In this document: positions 17,074 to 26,076 of the stretch, piece by piece
Layout: each line of letters begins with the position of its first letter
How positions within the stretch are numbered: position 1 is the stretch's first letter
The notes under the pieces: model-generated
The model's input: only the letters and a program-made list of their open reading frames with translations
Told to the model about the DNA's origin: nothing
Databases searched by the model: none
NCBI GenBank assembly: GCA_017435425.1
Contig: JAFSFC010000075.1
Span: forward strand, 1-64,000
Origin: Ruminiclostridium sp.
GTDB lineage: Bacteria; Bacillota; Clostridia; Oscillospirales; Oscillospiraceae
Direction: 5' to 3'
DNA length: 64,000 nt
Made by a program: the position numbers and the translations under genes

Positions 17074-17449
17074 TCTCTTTAGCAAAACAATCTGCCCGCC
17101 GGAGAAGCTTGGCCAAATGATGTGCGTTAACATCTATAACGACGGAAAATTTAACATGAACGGGAGACTCGCAACCAAACTTGGAAACAAAGCGTTAGAC
17201 CTTGCTTTCACCGAAGATGGAACTCATTTTATCTTGCTAGAGACATCAGATTCCCTTTCTGCTATCAAATTCCCTAAAAGTGGCTCAAGAAAACTCCCCG
17301 AAGTTACTGAGCTCTTAAAAGGACGTAAAATAGTTTTCCCCGCAAAATACGAAGTCTGGCTTACAAGTGAGGGCCACTGGCAAGGAGATCTTTTGGAAAA
17401 CCCTACACAACCGCAATCAGGAAAGCACCGCAGCTTGAAGAAGAACTAA
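17045..17449 (+). CDS. Hypothetical island protein A
   Basis: 134 residues, not recognised. The ATG at 17045 follows GAAAGGAG. Basic start (MKKRISLPRNLFSK), then a mixed alpha/beta pattern with KFNMNGRLATKLGNKALDL and THFILLETSDSLSAIKFPKS, suggesting a small DNA- or RNA-binding fold of AbrB/SpoVT type, although this is only a resemblance. Its stop overlaps the start of the next gene by one base (TAATG), so the pair is translationally coupled. AT-rich like the rest of the island. Confidence 0.6.
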   Translation: MKKRISLPRNLFSKTICPPEKLGQMMCVNIYNDGKFNMNGRLATKLGNKALDLAFTEDGTHFILLETSDSLSAIKFPKSGSRKLPEVTELLKGRKIVFPAKYEVWLTSEGHWQGDLLENPTQPQSGKHRSLKKN

Positions 17450-17748
17450 TGGTACTACCAAAAGCGTATCTCTCTGCATTAACACTCTTTATTCAGGAAC
17501 ATACCGATCCTGATACCTTTCACGAAATGATCGCATGTTGCTGTGAAGCTTGGAACACCAAAAAGAGGACTTCCGATGCGACTAAACTCGCAAAAGAGTT
17601 GATTATTTCCATCCTAAAAAAGCAGGCAACCGAGCGTTTCACTCTATATAACGACAAAAGGAACATCTCCTTAGATCAATGCATAGGAGATAGTCGCACC
17701 CCTGTCTCAGAATGGCTTCTTCTTGATGATTGGGATGAGTGGACATAA
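17449..17748 (+). CDS. Hypothetical island protein B
   Basis: 99 residues, not recognised. Mostly helical; a cluster CCCEAW near residue 30 and an acidic C-terminus (WLLLDDWDEWT). Coupled to protein A by a TAATG junction. The two could be a small two-gene module such as a toxin-antitoxin or phage-defence pair, but nothing in the sequence proves this. Confidence 0.55.
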   Translation: MVLPKAYLSALTLFIQEHTDPDTFHEMIACCCEAWNTKKRTSDATKLAKELIISILKKQATERFTLYNDKRNISLDQCIGDSRTPVSEWLLLDDWDEWT

Positions 17749-17851
17749 TTTTCTACTCCCGACTGGATTATCCGCTATATCAGTGGTCCTAACTACCAAA
17801 CAGTGATTTTATGTTCCGCCCATGTGCTACGAACAAGTGATCCCTCTCCAT

Positions 17852-17885
17852 GAAAAAGCGGTGCAGCTGTTTGGCTACACCGCTT
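17852..17885 (-). terminator. Terminator of the DUF4143 remnant
   Basis: AAGCGGTG / CACCGCTT hairpin with five T on the minus strand, 8 bases after the remnant's stop. Confidence 0.7.
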
Positions 17886-17892
17886 AAATATC

Positions 17893-18123
17893 TTACAGGA
17901 GCATCCCGCTTCCCGAATCATGCTGGAAAAACATGATGTAATACACTGGAAGGTAGATGATCTTTCCCTTCTGGGAAACCGTCCACTCATTGGACACGAC
18001 GTACGCCTTTTTCACATGATAGTCCTCGTTCTGGACAAAGATGTTCAGAGCACTGCGGACAGTATAGTCCTTGCCGGACTTGACCTCGATGGGCTGGGCA
18101 ACCAAGGTCTTTTTAGCGAAACA
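17893..18123 (-). pseudogene. C-terminal remnant of an AAA ATPase (DUF4143 family)
   Basis: The frame reads KTLVAQPIEVKSGKDYTVRS and later KAYVVSNEW, KIIYLPVYYIMFF: the conserved end of the archaeal-type ATP-binding proteins with a C-terminal DUF4143 nuclease-like domain (E-V-K-S-G-K-D-Y). Full proteins are about 400 residues; here only about 75 remain, with an in-frame TGA at 18124-18126 and no ATPase part upstream. Its own terminator survives. A dead copy at the edge of the AT-rich island. Confidence 0.75.
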
Positions 18124-18185
18124 TCAATCTACCGCACAGTAACAACCGCAGCTTCCACATTACCAACCAGTACGACCATAAGGCC

Positions 18186-19517
18186 TTACTCGCCATACCC
18201 GTAAATTTCCCACTCCCACTCCTGCATCCCCTGGACCATGAGCACATGATCCATGCGATACAGGGGGTCATCGCTCCCTTCATCCGCCGGACGCAACAGT
18301 TCATACTCCGTCAGAGCCATCTGCTCTCCATGCCATTCCTCCAGGGTATATGCCGTATCCCTCTCATAGAGATACCCGGAGGGGACCCCTCCTGTGTCCC
18401 TGTACAGATCCATGGACAGCTCCTGGAGGGCCTCCTGCTCCCAGGTCAGTTCTTCCGGTCCCAAGGCCCAAAGCTCCTCATGGGAGATATAGCAGTATGC
18501 ACCAAAATCCCCCTTCAGATAGGTTTTGATCACGTGGGCCAACGCATCCCTGGTGTCCTTCCCAACAGCTTCCGCCGGAATGGAGCCGGAGACCGCACGA
18601 GGCCGGAGGGCTTCGTCATCCTCTTCCCCACTGACCGTCACCGCCGCCGTTTCCCCATTCACTTCCAGCACGATCCAGGGGACCACTGTGGCGCTGACCC
18701 CGTTTTGGGTCAGGATAAACTGCCGGTAAACGGCGCAGGATCTGTAATCGGAAGACACCTGGCTCCAAGTCTCTCCCACGGCTTTTACCGTGTATCCCGC
18801 AGGCATCGTCCCTGCGGTCATCTCCTGATCCATGATCTTTTGAACATAGAAGTCCACGGGTCCAGTAGGGGTACTTATGACCACATTCACCTCCACGTTC
18901 CAGATCATTCCCAATTCAGCGGCATATCCATCGGTAGTCTCCGATACGATCCGATCTCCCATTCCGATAATCCGCCGGTCCAGGTTGAACAGCTCCCGGA
19001 AGAATTCCTGGGCGAAGGTGCGTTCCGGCACCTGCCCTCCCTGGTACTGGCCAATATATTGAATGGCTTCCACCATCTCATCCACGTCATGCTGGAATTT
19101 TGTCACCGTGGGCATACGCTCCGGGTCCATCTCTTCCAGGGGGGCCAGGGAAAGCTCCACATCGTGGGTTTCGTTGGCTTCTTGTATAATCGTCTCATAC
19201 TCCTGGTACAAGACCGCTGGGGCAGTTTCCTTGTCCCAGCCGAAGGTCTGCTGGGACATCTGGGCCTCTACAGTGAACCAGGCCACCCCGCCCACCAGGA
19301 AGACCAGGCAGAAGCAGGCCGCCCGGCGGAATCCGACAGTCCAACCAGGCCGGTCGGTCTTTTGGGTCAGACCATCCATCTTTTTCTGAAACTCCGGGGA
19401 GAAGGTGTGGGAGCAGTCCTCCGGCAGGGCATCGGTGATGGCCTGTCCTGCGATACGGGCGGCCTGTTCCAGCTCCCCCTGGGAAAAGGGCAGTTCCTTC
19501 CATACACGGTTTCTCAC
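18186..19517 (-). CDS. Membrane partner of the ECF sigma factor (putative anti-sigma factor)
   Basis: 443 residues. A cytoplasmic front of about 75 residues (LPFSQGELEQAARIAGQAI, DGLTQKTDRP), one membrane helix (AACFCLVFLVGGVAWFTV), then an outside domain of about 350 residues with no recognised family. The start is the GTG at 19517, whose bases overlap the sigma-factor stop (GTGA). Coupling to an ECF sigma gene and the single-helix topology point to an anti-sigma factor that senses something outside through the large domain. The usual zinc anti-sigma motif (HxxxCxxC) is absent. Confidence 0.7.
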   Translation of the reverse strand: MRNRVWKELPFSQGELEQAARIAGQAITDALPEDCSHTFSPEFQKKMDGLTQKTDRPGWTVGFRRAACFCLVFLVGGVAWFTVEAQMSQQTFGWDKETAPAVLYQEYETIIQEANETHDVELSLAPLEEMDPERMPTVTKFQHDVDEMVEAIQYIGQYQGGQVPERTFAQEFFRELFNLDRRIIGMGDRIVSETTDGYAAELGMIWNVEVNVVISTPTGPVDFYVQKIMDQEMTAGTMPAGYTVKAVGETWSQVSSDYRSCAVYRQFILTQNGVSATVVPWIVLEVNGETAAVTVSGEEDDEALRPRAVSGSIPAEAVGKDTRDALAHVIKTYLKGDFGAYCYISHEELWALGPEELTWEQEALQELSMDLYRDTGGVPSGYLYERDTAYTLEEWHGEQMALTEYELLRPADEGSDDPLYRMDHVLMVQGMQEWEWEIYGYGE

Positions 19518-20026
19518 AGCAGGCCCTCCTCTCTGCACAGGGTCTCCAGCCGGGCCTTGGCCCGCTGCTCCACCTTGTAGGCGGCGGAGAGGGTCAGGCC
19601 CATCATGTCTGCGATCTCTTTGGTGGTGTATCCCTGGTCGAATTTCAGCAGGACAAACTGACGGTCCCGGTCCGGCAGTTTCAAAATGCACCGGGCCAGT
19701 CCGTTTTCGGTCTCAGGCACTGTGGTCAGGTCCCCCTCCTCCAGGTGGGCCGCCGGATGGCGGGTCCGCTGGCGGTAGAGGTCGATGGCCTTCCGCTGGG
19801 CGATGGTGACCACAAAGGCTTTCGTTCTGGGGTCGTTCACATCCCCCACCTTGTCCATGTGCCGGGCCATGGCCAGAAAGGCCTCGTGGACGGCGTCCTC
19901 GGCGTCCTTTTCGTCCTTCAGGATGCCCATTGCCACATGGTGCATGAGTCCCCCGTACCGGGTATAGAGTTCTTCAAACCTGGCTCGCTCCCTGGGGCGG
20001 GCGATCAGGGCGAGATAGACCAGCAT
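19514..20026 (-). CDS. ECF-type RNA polymerase sigma factor
   Basis: 170 residues. Region 2 is seen in FEELYTRYGGLMHHVAMGI and EDAVHEAFLAMARHMDKV; region 4 in LPDRDRQFVLLKFDQGYTTK with the recognition helix around IADMMGLTLSAAYKVEQRAK. No region 3, as expected for ECF factors. Co-translated with the membrane protein downstream. No convincing self-regulated promoter was seen upstream. Confidence 0.92.
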   Translation of the reverse strand: MLVYLALIARPRERARFEELYTRYGGLMHHVAMGILKDEKDAEDAVHEAFLAMARHMDKVGDVNDPRTKAFVVTIAQRKAIDLYRQRTRHPAAHLEEGDLTTVPETENGLARCILKLPDRDRQFVLLKFDQGYTTKEIADMMGLTLSAAYKVEQRAKARLETLCREEGLL

Positions 20027-20122
20027 GGATACACCTCAAATCATAGGAAAACTTCCTTTCACTAACTATAACGAAGTGGGAACGGGAAAATGGACAGGAT
20101 TTCAAAAAAATTTTGCTCTGGT

Positions 20123-20249
20123 CCCCTCATCAGTCTGCTTCGCAGACAGCTTCTCCCCAGGGAGAAGCCTTGGACCCAGATATTTCCCTCACGCCATGGC
20201 CTTCCCACTGGAGGGAAGGTGGCCCGGCGAAGCCGGGTCGGACGAGGTG
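20123..20249. repeat. Composite hairpin repeat, copy E2
   Basis: Left arm: GTCTGC TTCG GCAGAC-type hairpin, then GCTTCTCCC / GGAGAAGC. Right arm: CCTTCCC / GGGAAGG, then CCCGGC GAA GCCGGG. Ends CCTCATCAG and CGGACGAGG are near-inverted. Same plan as copy E1; it fills most of the gap between the sigma-factor and pgsA genes. Confidence 0.65.
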
Positions 20250-20284
20250 CAAAAACAAAGCCAGCCCGAAGGCTGGCTGTTGTC

Positions 20285-20803
20285 TTACATATCTCCGTTG
20301 AGGATGACCTGCTTGTTCTGGATGAAGTACTCGATGCCGGAGTACACGGTGGTGATAACGATGACGGCCACGCAGATCAGGTTCAGCAGATCGCCGGGGA
20401 CGGCCAGCATCAGGATGATACCCACCATGGTGGAGGCGGTCTTCACCTTGCCGGACTTACCGGCGGCGATGACCAGGCCCTGCTCCACCGCCACCAGGCG
20501 CAGGCCGGTGACGGCAAACTCACGGGCCAGGACGATGAAGAAGGCCCAGCCGGGCATCCAGCCCACCTCCACGAACCAAGCCATGGCGGACATGACCAGG
20601 AGCTTGTCGGCCAGGGGGTCCATGAACTTGCCGAAGTCGGTGACCAGGTTATATTTGCGGGCCACATAGCCGTCCACAAAGTCGGTGACGCTGGCCACGA
20701 TGAAGACAGCCAGGGCGGGAATGGTATAGCCCAGGTACAGCAGAACGATAAACACCGGGATCAGGACCACCCGGATCATGGTGAGTTTGTTTGCGGTATT
20801 CAT
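20285..20803 (-). CDS. pgsA: CDP-diacylglycerol--glycerol-3-phosphate 3-phosphatidyltransferase
   Basis: 172 residues, membrane-embedded. The full CDP-alcohol phosphatidyltransferase motif D-x2-D-G-x2-A-R-x8-G-x3-D-x3-D is present (DFVDGYVAR ... GKFMDPLAD, residues 50-75). It makes phosphatidylglycerol phosphate, the first committed step to phosphatidylglycerol and cardiolipin. The ATG at 20803 with GAGGAGGAG upstream is preferred to an earlier in-frame start. It begins 1 base after the rimO stop, the last gene of the recA group. Confidence 0.94.
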   Translation of the reverse strand: MNTANKLTMIRVVLIPVFIVLLYLGYTIPALAVFIVASVTDFVDGYVARKYNLVTDFGKFMDPLADKLLVMSAMAWFVEVGWMPGWAFFIVLAREFAVTGLRLVAVEQGLVIAAGKSGKVKTASTMVGIILMLAVPGDLLNLICVAVIVITTVYSGIEYFIQNKQVILNGDM

Positions 20804-20804
20804 G

Positions 20805-22139
20805 TTACTCCTCCTCGTTGGCAATGACGCCGATGAGCTCGCCGTCGTAGGTGCTGGTGATCTTCACCCGGTAGAAGTCGCCGGGGCGGACACCGCCTTC
20901 TTCTCCCTCAAAGTGGACGATGCCGTCGATGCCGGGGGAATCGTACTCACTGCGGCCGAAGAAGAGCTCGGTCTCGTCGTCGTAGCCCTCGCACAGGACG
21001 GTCATCTCCCGGCCCACCTGCTTCTCGCAGTACTCGTCCACGATGCGCAGCTGCAGGTCGGTGAGGAGTTCCAGACGGCGGCGCTTCACGTCCTCGTCCA
21101 CCTGGTCGGGCATCTTGGCGGCCACGCTGCCGGGCTCGGGGGAGTAGGCAAAGACACCGGCCCGCTCCAGCTTGTGCTCCAGCAGGAACTCGCAGAGCTC
21201 TTCGAACTCCTCGTCGGTCTCCCCGGGGAAGCCGGTGATGAGGCTGGTGCGGATGACCAGGTCAGGGATGCGGTCTCTCAGCTTGAAGAAGAGCTCCCGG
21301 ATCTCCGCGCCGGTACCCCGGCGGTTCATGGCCTTCAGGACCCGGTCGCTGATGTGCTGGATGGGGAGGTCAATGTATTTCACGATCTTGGGCTCGTTGG
21401 CGATCACGTCAATGAGCTCATCGGTGATCATGTCGGGATACAGATAGTGGAGGCGGACCCACTCAATGCCCTCAATGGCGCACAGCTTGGGCAGCAGGTC
21501 GGCCAGGGCGGGACGGCCGTAGAGGTCCAGGCCGTAGCGGGTGATGTCCTGGGCCACCACGATGAGCTCCTTCATGCCGGCCTCGGCCAGGCTCCGGGCC
21601 TCTTCCAGGATGGCCTCCTCGGGGCGGCTGCGGAACTTGCCCCGGATGTAGGGGATGACGCAGTAGGTGCAGCGGTTGTCGCAGCCCTCGGCGATGCGCA
21701 GCCAGGCCCAGTAGTCGGAGGTGCAGACCACACGGTCGGTCTCCGGAATGGGGGCGTGGATGTCCCCGAAGTGGTGGACGGTCTCGCCGGCCTCGATCTT
21801 GGCCAGCACGTCGCCGATCTCCTCATAGCCGCCCACGCCGATGAAGCCATCCACGTCGGGGCAGAGCTCGGCCATCTCGTCCTTCTTCCACTGGGCCATG
21901 CAGCCGGTGACGATGATCTTCTGGATCTGACCGGCCTTTTTCAGCTCCACCAGCTTTTCAATTTCGCCCATGGCCTCGTCCCGGGCCTCCTGGAGGAAGC
22001 CGCAGGTGTTCACCACCACAGCGTCGCAGTCCTCGGCACCCAGGGCCACCTCATGGCCGGCCTCGTAGGTCTGCCAGATCATCTGCTCGCAGTTGACCTG
22101 ATTCTTGGCACAGCCAAGGGAAATAAATCCAACTTTCAT
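20805..22139 (-). CDS. rimO: Ribosomal protein S12 methylthiotransferase RimO
   Basis: 444 residues. Three parts: an N-terminal MTTase domain with cysteines in SLGCAKNQVNCEQ, NTCGF and TGCMAQ; the radical SAM motif EGCDNRCTYCVIP near residue 150; and a C-terminal TRAM domain ending FYRVKITSTYDGELIGV. It adds a methylthio group to Asp88 of S12. The SLGCAKN start and length separate it from MiaB. Confidence 0.95.
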   Translation of the reverse strand: MKVGFISLGCAKNQVNCEQMIWQTYEAGHEVALGAEDCDAVVVNTCGFLQEARDEAMGEIEKLVELKKAGQIQKIIVTGCMAQWKKDEMAELCPDVDGFIGVGGYEEIGDVLAKIEAGETVHHFGDIHAPIPETDRVVCTSDYWAWLRIAEGCDNRCTYCVIPYIRGKFRSRPEEAILEEARSLAEAGMKELIVVAQDITRYGLDLYGRPALADLLPKLCAIEGIEWVRLHYLYPDMITDELIDVIANEPKIVKYIDLPIQHISDRVLKAMNRRGTGAEIRELFFKLRDRIPDLVIRTSLITGFPGETDEEFEELCEFLLEHKLERAGVFAYSPEPGSVAAKMPDQVDEDVKRRRLELLTDLQLRIVDEYCEKQVGREMTVLCEGYDDETELFFGRSEYDSPGIDGIVHFEGEEGGVRPGDFYRVKITSTYDGELIGVIANEEE

Positions 22140-22183
22140 GTGTTTCTCCTATCCCACCAAGGTGAGTTACAGTTTCGTGTGTG

Positions 22184-22801
22184 TCAAAGGTCGTCACAGT
22201 CCCGGCGGAAGGCCTCCACCCCCCGGGAGACCTGGCTCCAGGTAAAGCCCCGGCGGATGAGTGCGTCAGAGACCTTCTTCACCTGTTTCCGGTCCTGGGA
22301 GTCTGTGAGCTTCTTTTCCAGGAAGCGGCGGATGATATCATCGGGCTCTTCCAGCCCGGCCAGGGCCTCCTCCCAGTACTCCCGGGGGACCTGGCGGCGG
22401 TAGAGCTCGTCCTTTATTTTATAGATGCCATAGCCCTTGGCCTGATAGTGCCGGACCAGGGCTTTGGCGTATTCCTCGTCGTTGAGCAGTCCGATCCGCT
22501 CTGCCCAGTCCAGAATGTCCCGGACCTGGGCCTCGGTCCCTCCCTTGGCCAGAAGCTTTTCCCGAAGCTGTCCCGTGGACAGGAGCCGCCCGGTAAGGAG
22601 GCTCACGGCCTTCTCCCGGAGACCGGCCTCGAAGGCCGCCCGTTCCAGCTGGTCCAGCAGGCCCTCCTCCAGGTCCTTACCCTGGTAAAGGGCAAAGTCG
22701 ATGACCAGGCCCTCAGGGACACGAAGGGCCTTTCCCCCCTCCAGGGTCAGGGTCCAGGGCTTTCCCGGCTGGCCCGGAGGGAGAAGGGACTCAATCCTCA
22801 T
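22184..22801 (-). CDS. recX: Regulatory protein RecX
   Basis: 205 residues with the three-helix repeats of RecX ([60 protein letters not shown]). It inhibits RecA filament growth. Its ATG lies inside the last codons of recA (11-base overlap), so its level follows RecA. Confidence 0.92.
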   Translation of the reverse strand: MRIESLLPPGQPGKPWTLTLEGGKALRVPEGLVIDFALYQGKDLEEGLLDQLERAAFEAGLREKAVSLLTGRLLSTGQLREKLLAKGGTEAQVRDILDWAERIGLLNDEEYAKALVRHYQAKGYGIYKIKDELYRRQVPREYWEEALAGLEEPDDIIRRFLEKKLTDSQDRKQVKKVSDALIRRGFTWSQVSRGVEAFRRDCDDL

Positions 22802-23963
22802 CGTCGTCGAAGTCGTCTGCGCTTATGTCGATGCCTCTGGGGGCAGGGGCTGCTGCCCGGGGCTGGGCAGCGTGGGTGATGGTCTCCTCCTGGGGGGCAC
22901 GGCCGGCGGCACGGGCGGCAGCCTGGGCCTGGGCGCTCAGGAGTTTGAAGGAGTTCAGACGGATCTGCTCCTCCACCTGATCGCAGATCTCAGGATTCTC
23001 CATAAAGTACTGCTTCACGGAGTCACGACCCTGGCCAATGCGCTCATCGCCCATGGAGAACCAGGAACCGCTCTTGTGGACGATGTCCAGCTTCACCGCC
23101 AGGTCCACCAGCTCGGCGTATTTGGAGATGCCCTCACCGTACATGATGTCGAACTCGGCCTCCCGGAAGGGGGGAGCCACCTTGTTCTTGACCACCTTGG
23201 CACGGGTACGGTTGCCGATGACCTCGCCGCCCACCTTCAGGGCCTCCACCCGGCGCACGTCGATGCGGACGGAGGAGTAGAACTTCAGGGCGCGGCCGCC
23301 GGTGGTGACCTCGGGGTTGCCGTACATGACGCCCACCTTTTCACGGAGCTGGTTGATGAAGATGACCACGCAGTTGGTCTTGGAGATGGAACCGGCCAGC
23401 TTGCGCAGGGCCTGGCTCATGAGGCGGGCCAGAAGGCCCACGTGGGCATCGCCCATGTCGCCCTCAATTTCGGCCCGGGGGACCAGGGCGGCCACGGAGT
23501 CCACCACGATGACGTCCAGGGCGCCGGAGCGGACCAGGGCCTCGCAGATCTCCAGGCCCTGCTCGCCGGTGTCGGGCTGGGCGATGAGCATGTCGTCAAT
23601 GTTCACGCCCAGAGCACGGGCGTAGGTGGGGTCCAGGGCGTGTTCGGCGTCGATGAAGGCCACCTCGCCGCCACGCTTCTGGGCTTCCGCCGCAATGTGC
23701 AGGGCCAGAGTGGTCTTACCGGAGGATTCGGGACCGTAGATCTCGATGATACGGCCACGGGGAACACCCCCGATGCCCAGGGCCAGGTCCAGGGCCAGGG
23801 AGCCGGTGGGGATGGCCTCCACCATGACCCGGCTGTTGTCACCCAGGCGCATGATGGAGCCCTTGCCGTAGGCCCGCTCGATCTGGGCCATGGCGGTCTC
23901 CAGGGCTTTCTTCTTGTCAGAGGCCGGCGCTGCGGACTCTACCATTTTCTTTTTCTCTGCCAT
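22791..23963 (-). CDS. recA: Recombinase RecA
   Basis: 390 residues. Walker [10 protein letters not shown] near residue 75, the EHALDP loop, Walker [19 protein letters not shown], loop 2 region [21 protein letters not shown], and an acidic C-terminal tail ([11 protein letters not shown]). ATP-dependent strand exchange and co-protease for LexA. It starts directly after the prmC stop with no gap. The spacer before the C-terminal tail is Ala/Gln/Pro-rich and longer than in most species. Confidence 0.98.
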   Translation of the reverse strand: MAEKKKMVESAAPASDKKKALETAMAQIERAYGKGSIMRLGDNSRVMVEAIPTGSLALDLALGIGGVPRGRIIEIYGPESSGKTTLALHIAAEAQKRGGEVAFIDAEHALDPTYARALGVNIDDMLIAQPDTGEQGLEICEALVRSGALDVIVVDSVAALVPRAEIEGDMGDAHVGLLARLMSQALRKLAGSISKTNCVVIFINQLREKVGVMYGNPEVTTGGRALKFYSSVRIDVRRVEALKVGGEVIGNRTRAKVVKNKVAPPFREAEFDIMYGEGISKYAELVDLAVKLDIVHKSGSWFSMGDERIGQGRDSVKQYFMENPEICDQVEEQIRLNSFKLLSAQAQAAARAAGRAPQEETITHAAQPRAAAPAPRGIDISADDFDDDED

Positions 23964-24875
23964 TTATGCTTCCTCCTGTTTGATGTCATGGAGCAGGTCA
24001 GGGATCTCTCGTTCTTTGGGGCGCATCCCCTCCACCACACGGTCGATCTTGCCGGTGTCTCGGGTGATGCAGATATTTTCGTAGCCGGCCTTCAGCAGGA
24101 TCATGGCCACGGCCTCGGACTGGCCGATGCCCACCTCAAAGAGGATGCGGCCGCCGGGCTTCAGGGCGGGCTGCCAGCGGGCGGCAATGGCCCGGTAGAA
24201 GTCCAGGCCGTCGGCGCCGCCGTCCAGAGCCATCATGGGCTCAAAGTTCTTCACGGAGTCATCCAGGCCGGGGATGTCTCCGGAGGGGATGTAGGGGGGA
24301 TTGCTCACCAGGATGTCAAAGTTACCCAGGGCGGGGCTGGGGGGCTGCATGGCGTCCCCTTTCAGGTGGACCACCCGGCCGGTGAGGTTGTGCCGGCGGA
24401 TGTTCTTCTTGCACAGGTCCAGGGCCCCGTCGGACAGATCCACCAGGACGGCCCGGGCGCTCTTGATATGGTGGGCGATGGAGATGCCCACGCAGCCGGA
24501 ACCGGCACACAGGTCCAGGACCCGGGTGTTGCCCCCCACTTCCTTCAGACAGGTGATGGCACGGTGGGCCAGGATCTCGGTGTCCACCCGGGGGATAAGG
24601 ACCTGGGGCCCCACATCAAAGGTGAGGCCCAGGAAGGACCACTCTCCCACGATGTAGGCCACCGGCTCTCCCGCTTCCCGGCGCTGGAGCATCTGGTCCA
24701 CGGTCTCTGCGATCTCGTCGGTGGTGTACAGGTTCAGGTCCTGCAGGAGTTTTTCCGGGCGCTTCCCGGAGGCGGCGCAGATGAGTTCCCGGGCCTCCAG
24801 GCGGTTGGCCTCGATGCCCATGGCTCCCATGGCCTTGCAGGTGTTCAAATACAGATCATGATATGTGATCGCCAT
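23964..24875 (-). CDS. prmC: Peptide chain release factor N5-glutamine methyltransferase
   Basis: 303 residues. N-terminal helical domain that holds the release factor, then the SAM-binding VLDLCAGSGCVGISIA near residue 120 and the catalytic SNPPYIP near 190. It methylates the GGQ glutamine of RF1 and RF2. Start chosen at ATG 24875 (GGGGTG 7 bases upstream) over an upstream GTG. prmC usually sits with prfA; here it follows a DUF1385 gene, which is a common prfA-prmC neighbour in Clostridia, and precedes recA. Confidence 0.94.
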   Translation of the reverse strand: MAITYHDLYLNTCKAMGAMGIEANRLEARELICAASGKRPEKLLQDLNLYTTDEIAETVDQMLQRREAGEPVAYIVGEWSFLGLTFDVGPQVLIPRVDTEILAHRAITCLKEVGGNTRVLDLCAGSGCVGISIAHHIKSARAVLVDLSDGALDLCKKNIRRHNLTGRVVHLKGDAMQPPSPALGNFDILVSNPPYIPSGDIPGLDDSVKNFEPMMALDGGADGLDFYRAIAARWQPALKPGGRILFEVGIGQSEAVAMILLKAGYENICITRDTGKIDRVVEGMRPKEREIPDLLHDIKQEEA

Positions 24876-24954
24876 AGTTCGCACCCCAATCACAATGTAG
24901 TTTCATTGATTTCACAGAACAGCACCAATGGTGCCCATTCCAAAAGTCTTGCTT

Positions 24955-25950
24955 TTACCATTCATCATCGCCCTGCTTATCGGGCAGGACTCTGGTTAAC
25001 GCCTCAATGGCCACCTCCAGCATGGAGTCGTCGGGCTCAAAGGTGGTGAAGTTCTGCATCCACAGGCCGGGGGCCGACAGGAAGCGGGTCACCGGGTTGT
25101 CGTGGCGGCCGATGAAGCGGTTGATCTCATAGGTGACCGACACAATGAAGGGGAGCATCACCAGGTGCAGCAGGATGCGCACCAGGGCATTGGTGGCTAC
25201 CTCCCGGATGCCGGGCAGCTCAAAGACCACGCAGGAGGCCAGGATGGCAATGGCAATGACCACAAACAAGAAGCTGGTGCCGCAGCGGGGATGGTGCCGG
25301 GGCATCTTGCGGGCATTCTCCACGGTAAGCTCCAGACCCCGCTCATAGCAGAAGATGGTCTTGTGCTCGGCCCCGTGGTACTCAAAGGTCCGGTGGATGT
25401 CCTTCATTTTCGAACAGAGGTAGAGGTACAAGAAGAATATGATGAGCTTCACCACACCCTCCAGCAGGTTCCGCAGCCACATGGGGGCCTCCGGGAAGAA
25501 GTACAGCAGGCCGGAGGTGGCCAGGGTGGGCAGGACGATGAAGAGCAGAAGGGACAGGCCGATGCCCAGGACCACTGCCACCGCAATGATCCACTTCATG
25601 AGGGCTTCGCTGCCGAACTTGGCCTCGATCCACTTTTCAAACTTGGTGGGCTCCTCTTCCTCTTCGGGATAGAACTCCGCCGACCACATAAGGGCCTTCA
25701 TGCCATTGACCATGGAGCCCAGGAAGGTGAACACGCCCCGGATAAAGGGAACTCCCAGAATGGGGTGCTTGTCCTTGATGAGCTTCAGCTCTTCCTCCTT
25801 GATCTCCAGACCGCCCTCCTGGTTGCGGACCACGATGGCCTGCTTCTGAGGCCCCCGCATCATGATGCCCTCGATGAGGGCCTGTCCGCCGATGGTAGTG
25901 CGGAAGGTGCAGCCGTTGTTCTCTGCACCACAGTTGTTTTTGTTTTCCAT
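24955..25950 (-). CDS. DUF1385 family membrane protein
   Basis: 331 residues. Conserved GGQALIEGIMMRGPQ at the front and the metal-like motif EYHGAEHKTIFCYE near residue 195 with PRHHPRCGTSFLF, plus four or five membrane helices. This is the YqhQ-type DUF1385 family, whose role is unknown. First gene of the run to pgsA; 79 bases separate it from prmC. Confidence 0.92.
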   Translation of the reverse strand: MENKNNCGAENNGCTFRTTIGGQALIEGIMMRGPQKQAIVVRNQEGGLEIKEEELKLIKDKHPILGVPFIRGVFTFLGSMVNGMKALMWSAEFYPEEEEEPTKFEKWIEAKFGSEALMKWIIAVAVVLGIGLSLLLFIVLPTLATSGLLYFFPEAPMWLRNLLEGVVKLIIFFLYLYLCSKMKDIHRTFEYHGAEHKTIFCYERGLELTVENARKMPRHHPRCGTSFLFVVIAIAILASCVVFELPGIREVATNALVRILLHLVMLPFIVSVTYEINRFIGRHDNPVTRFLSAPGLWMQNFTTFEPDDSMLEVAIEALTRVLPDKQGDDEW

Positions 25951-26031
25951 AGTGTCTCCTAGTTTTTCTGCATTCCGCAGGGATACGATCTCATGGGTCA
26001 GACACCTGGAAGGGGTGCTGACACCATGGTA

Positions 26032-26056
26032 ACAAACCTTGCCGGAAAAAGCAAGG
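26032..26056 (-). terminator. Possible terminator after the histidine kinase gene
   Basis: CCTTGC / GCAAGG hairpin followed on the minus strand by TTTGTT, 12 bases after the kinase stop. Short stem, so moderate strength. Confidence 0.5.
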
Positions 26057-26064
26057 ATTTTCTC

Positions 26065-26076
26065 GAACTTATGTTC
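26065..26076. promoter_or_regulatory. LexA-box-like palindrome upstream of the DUF1385-prmC-recA run
   Basis: GAACTTATGTTC fits the Firmicute SOS consensus GAAC-N4-GTTC. It overlaps the last codons of the kinase gene and lies 115 bases before the DUF1385 start. About one such match is expected by chance in 64 kb. Confidence 0.3.

Noticed and set aside
18124..18185. Peptide of 16 codons 3' of the sigma-partner gene on the minus strand
   Set aside because: No ribosome binding site or recognisable pattern; probably debris between the live gene and the DUF4143 remnant.
17793..18304. Several short open frames around the DUF4143 remnant
   Set aside because: They overlap the remnant and the sigma-partner gene in other frames and have no start signals or family resemblance.
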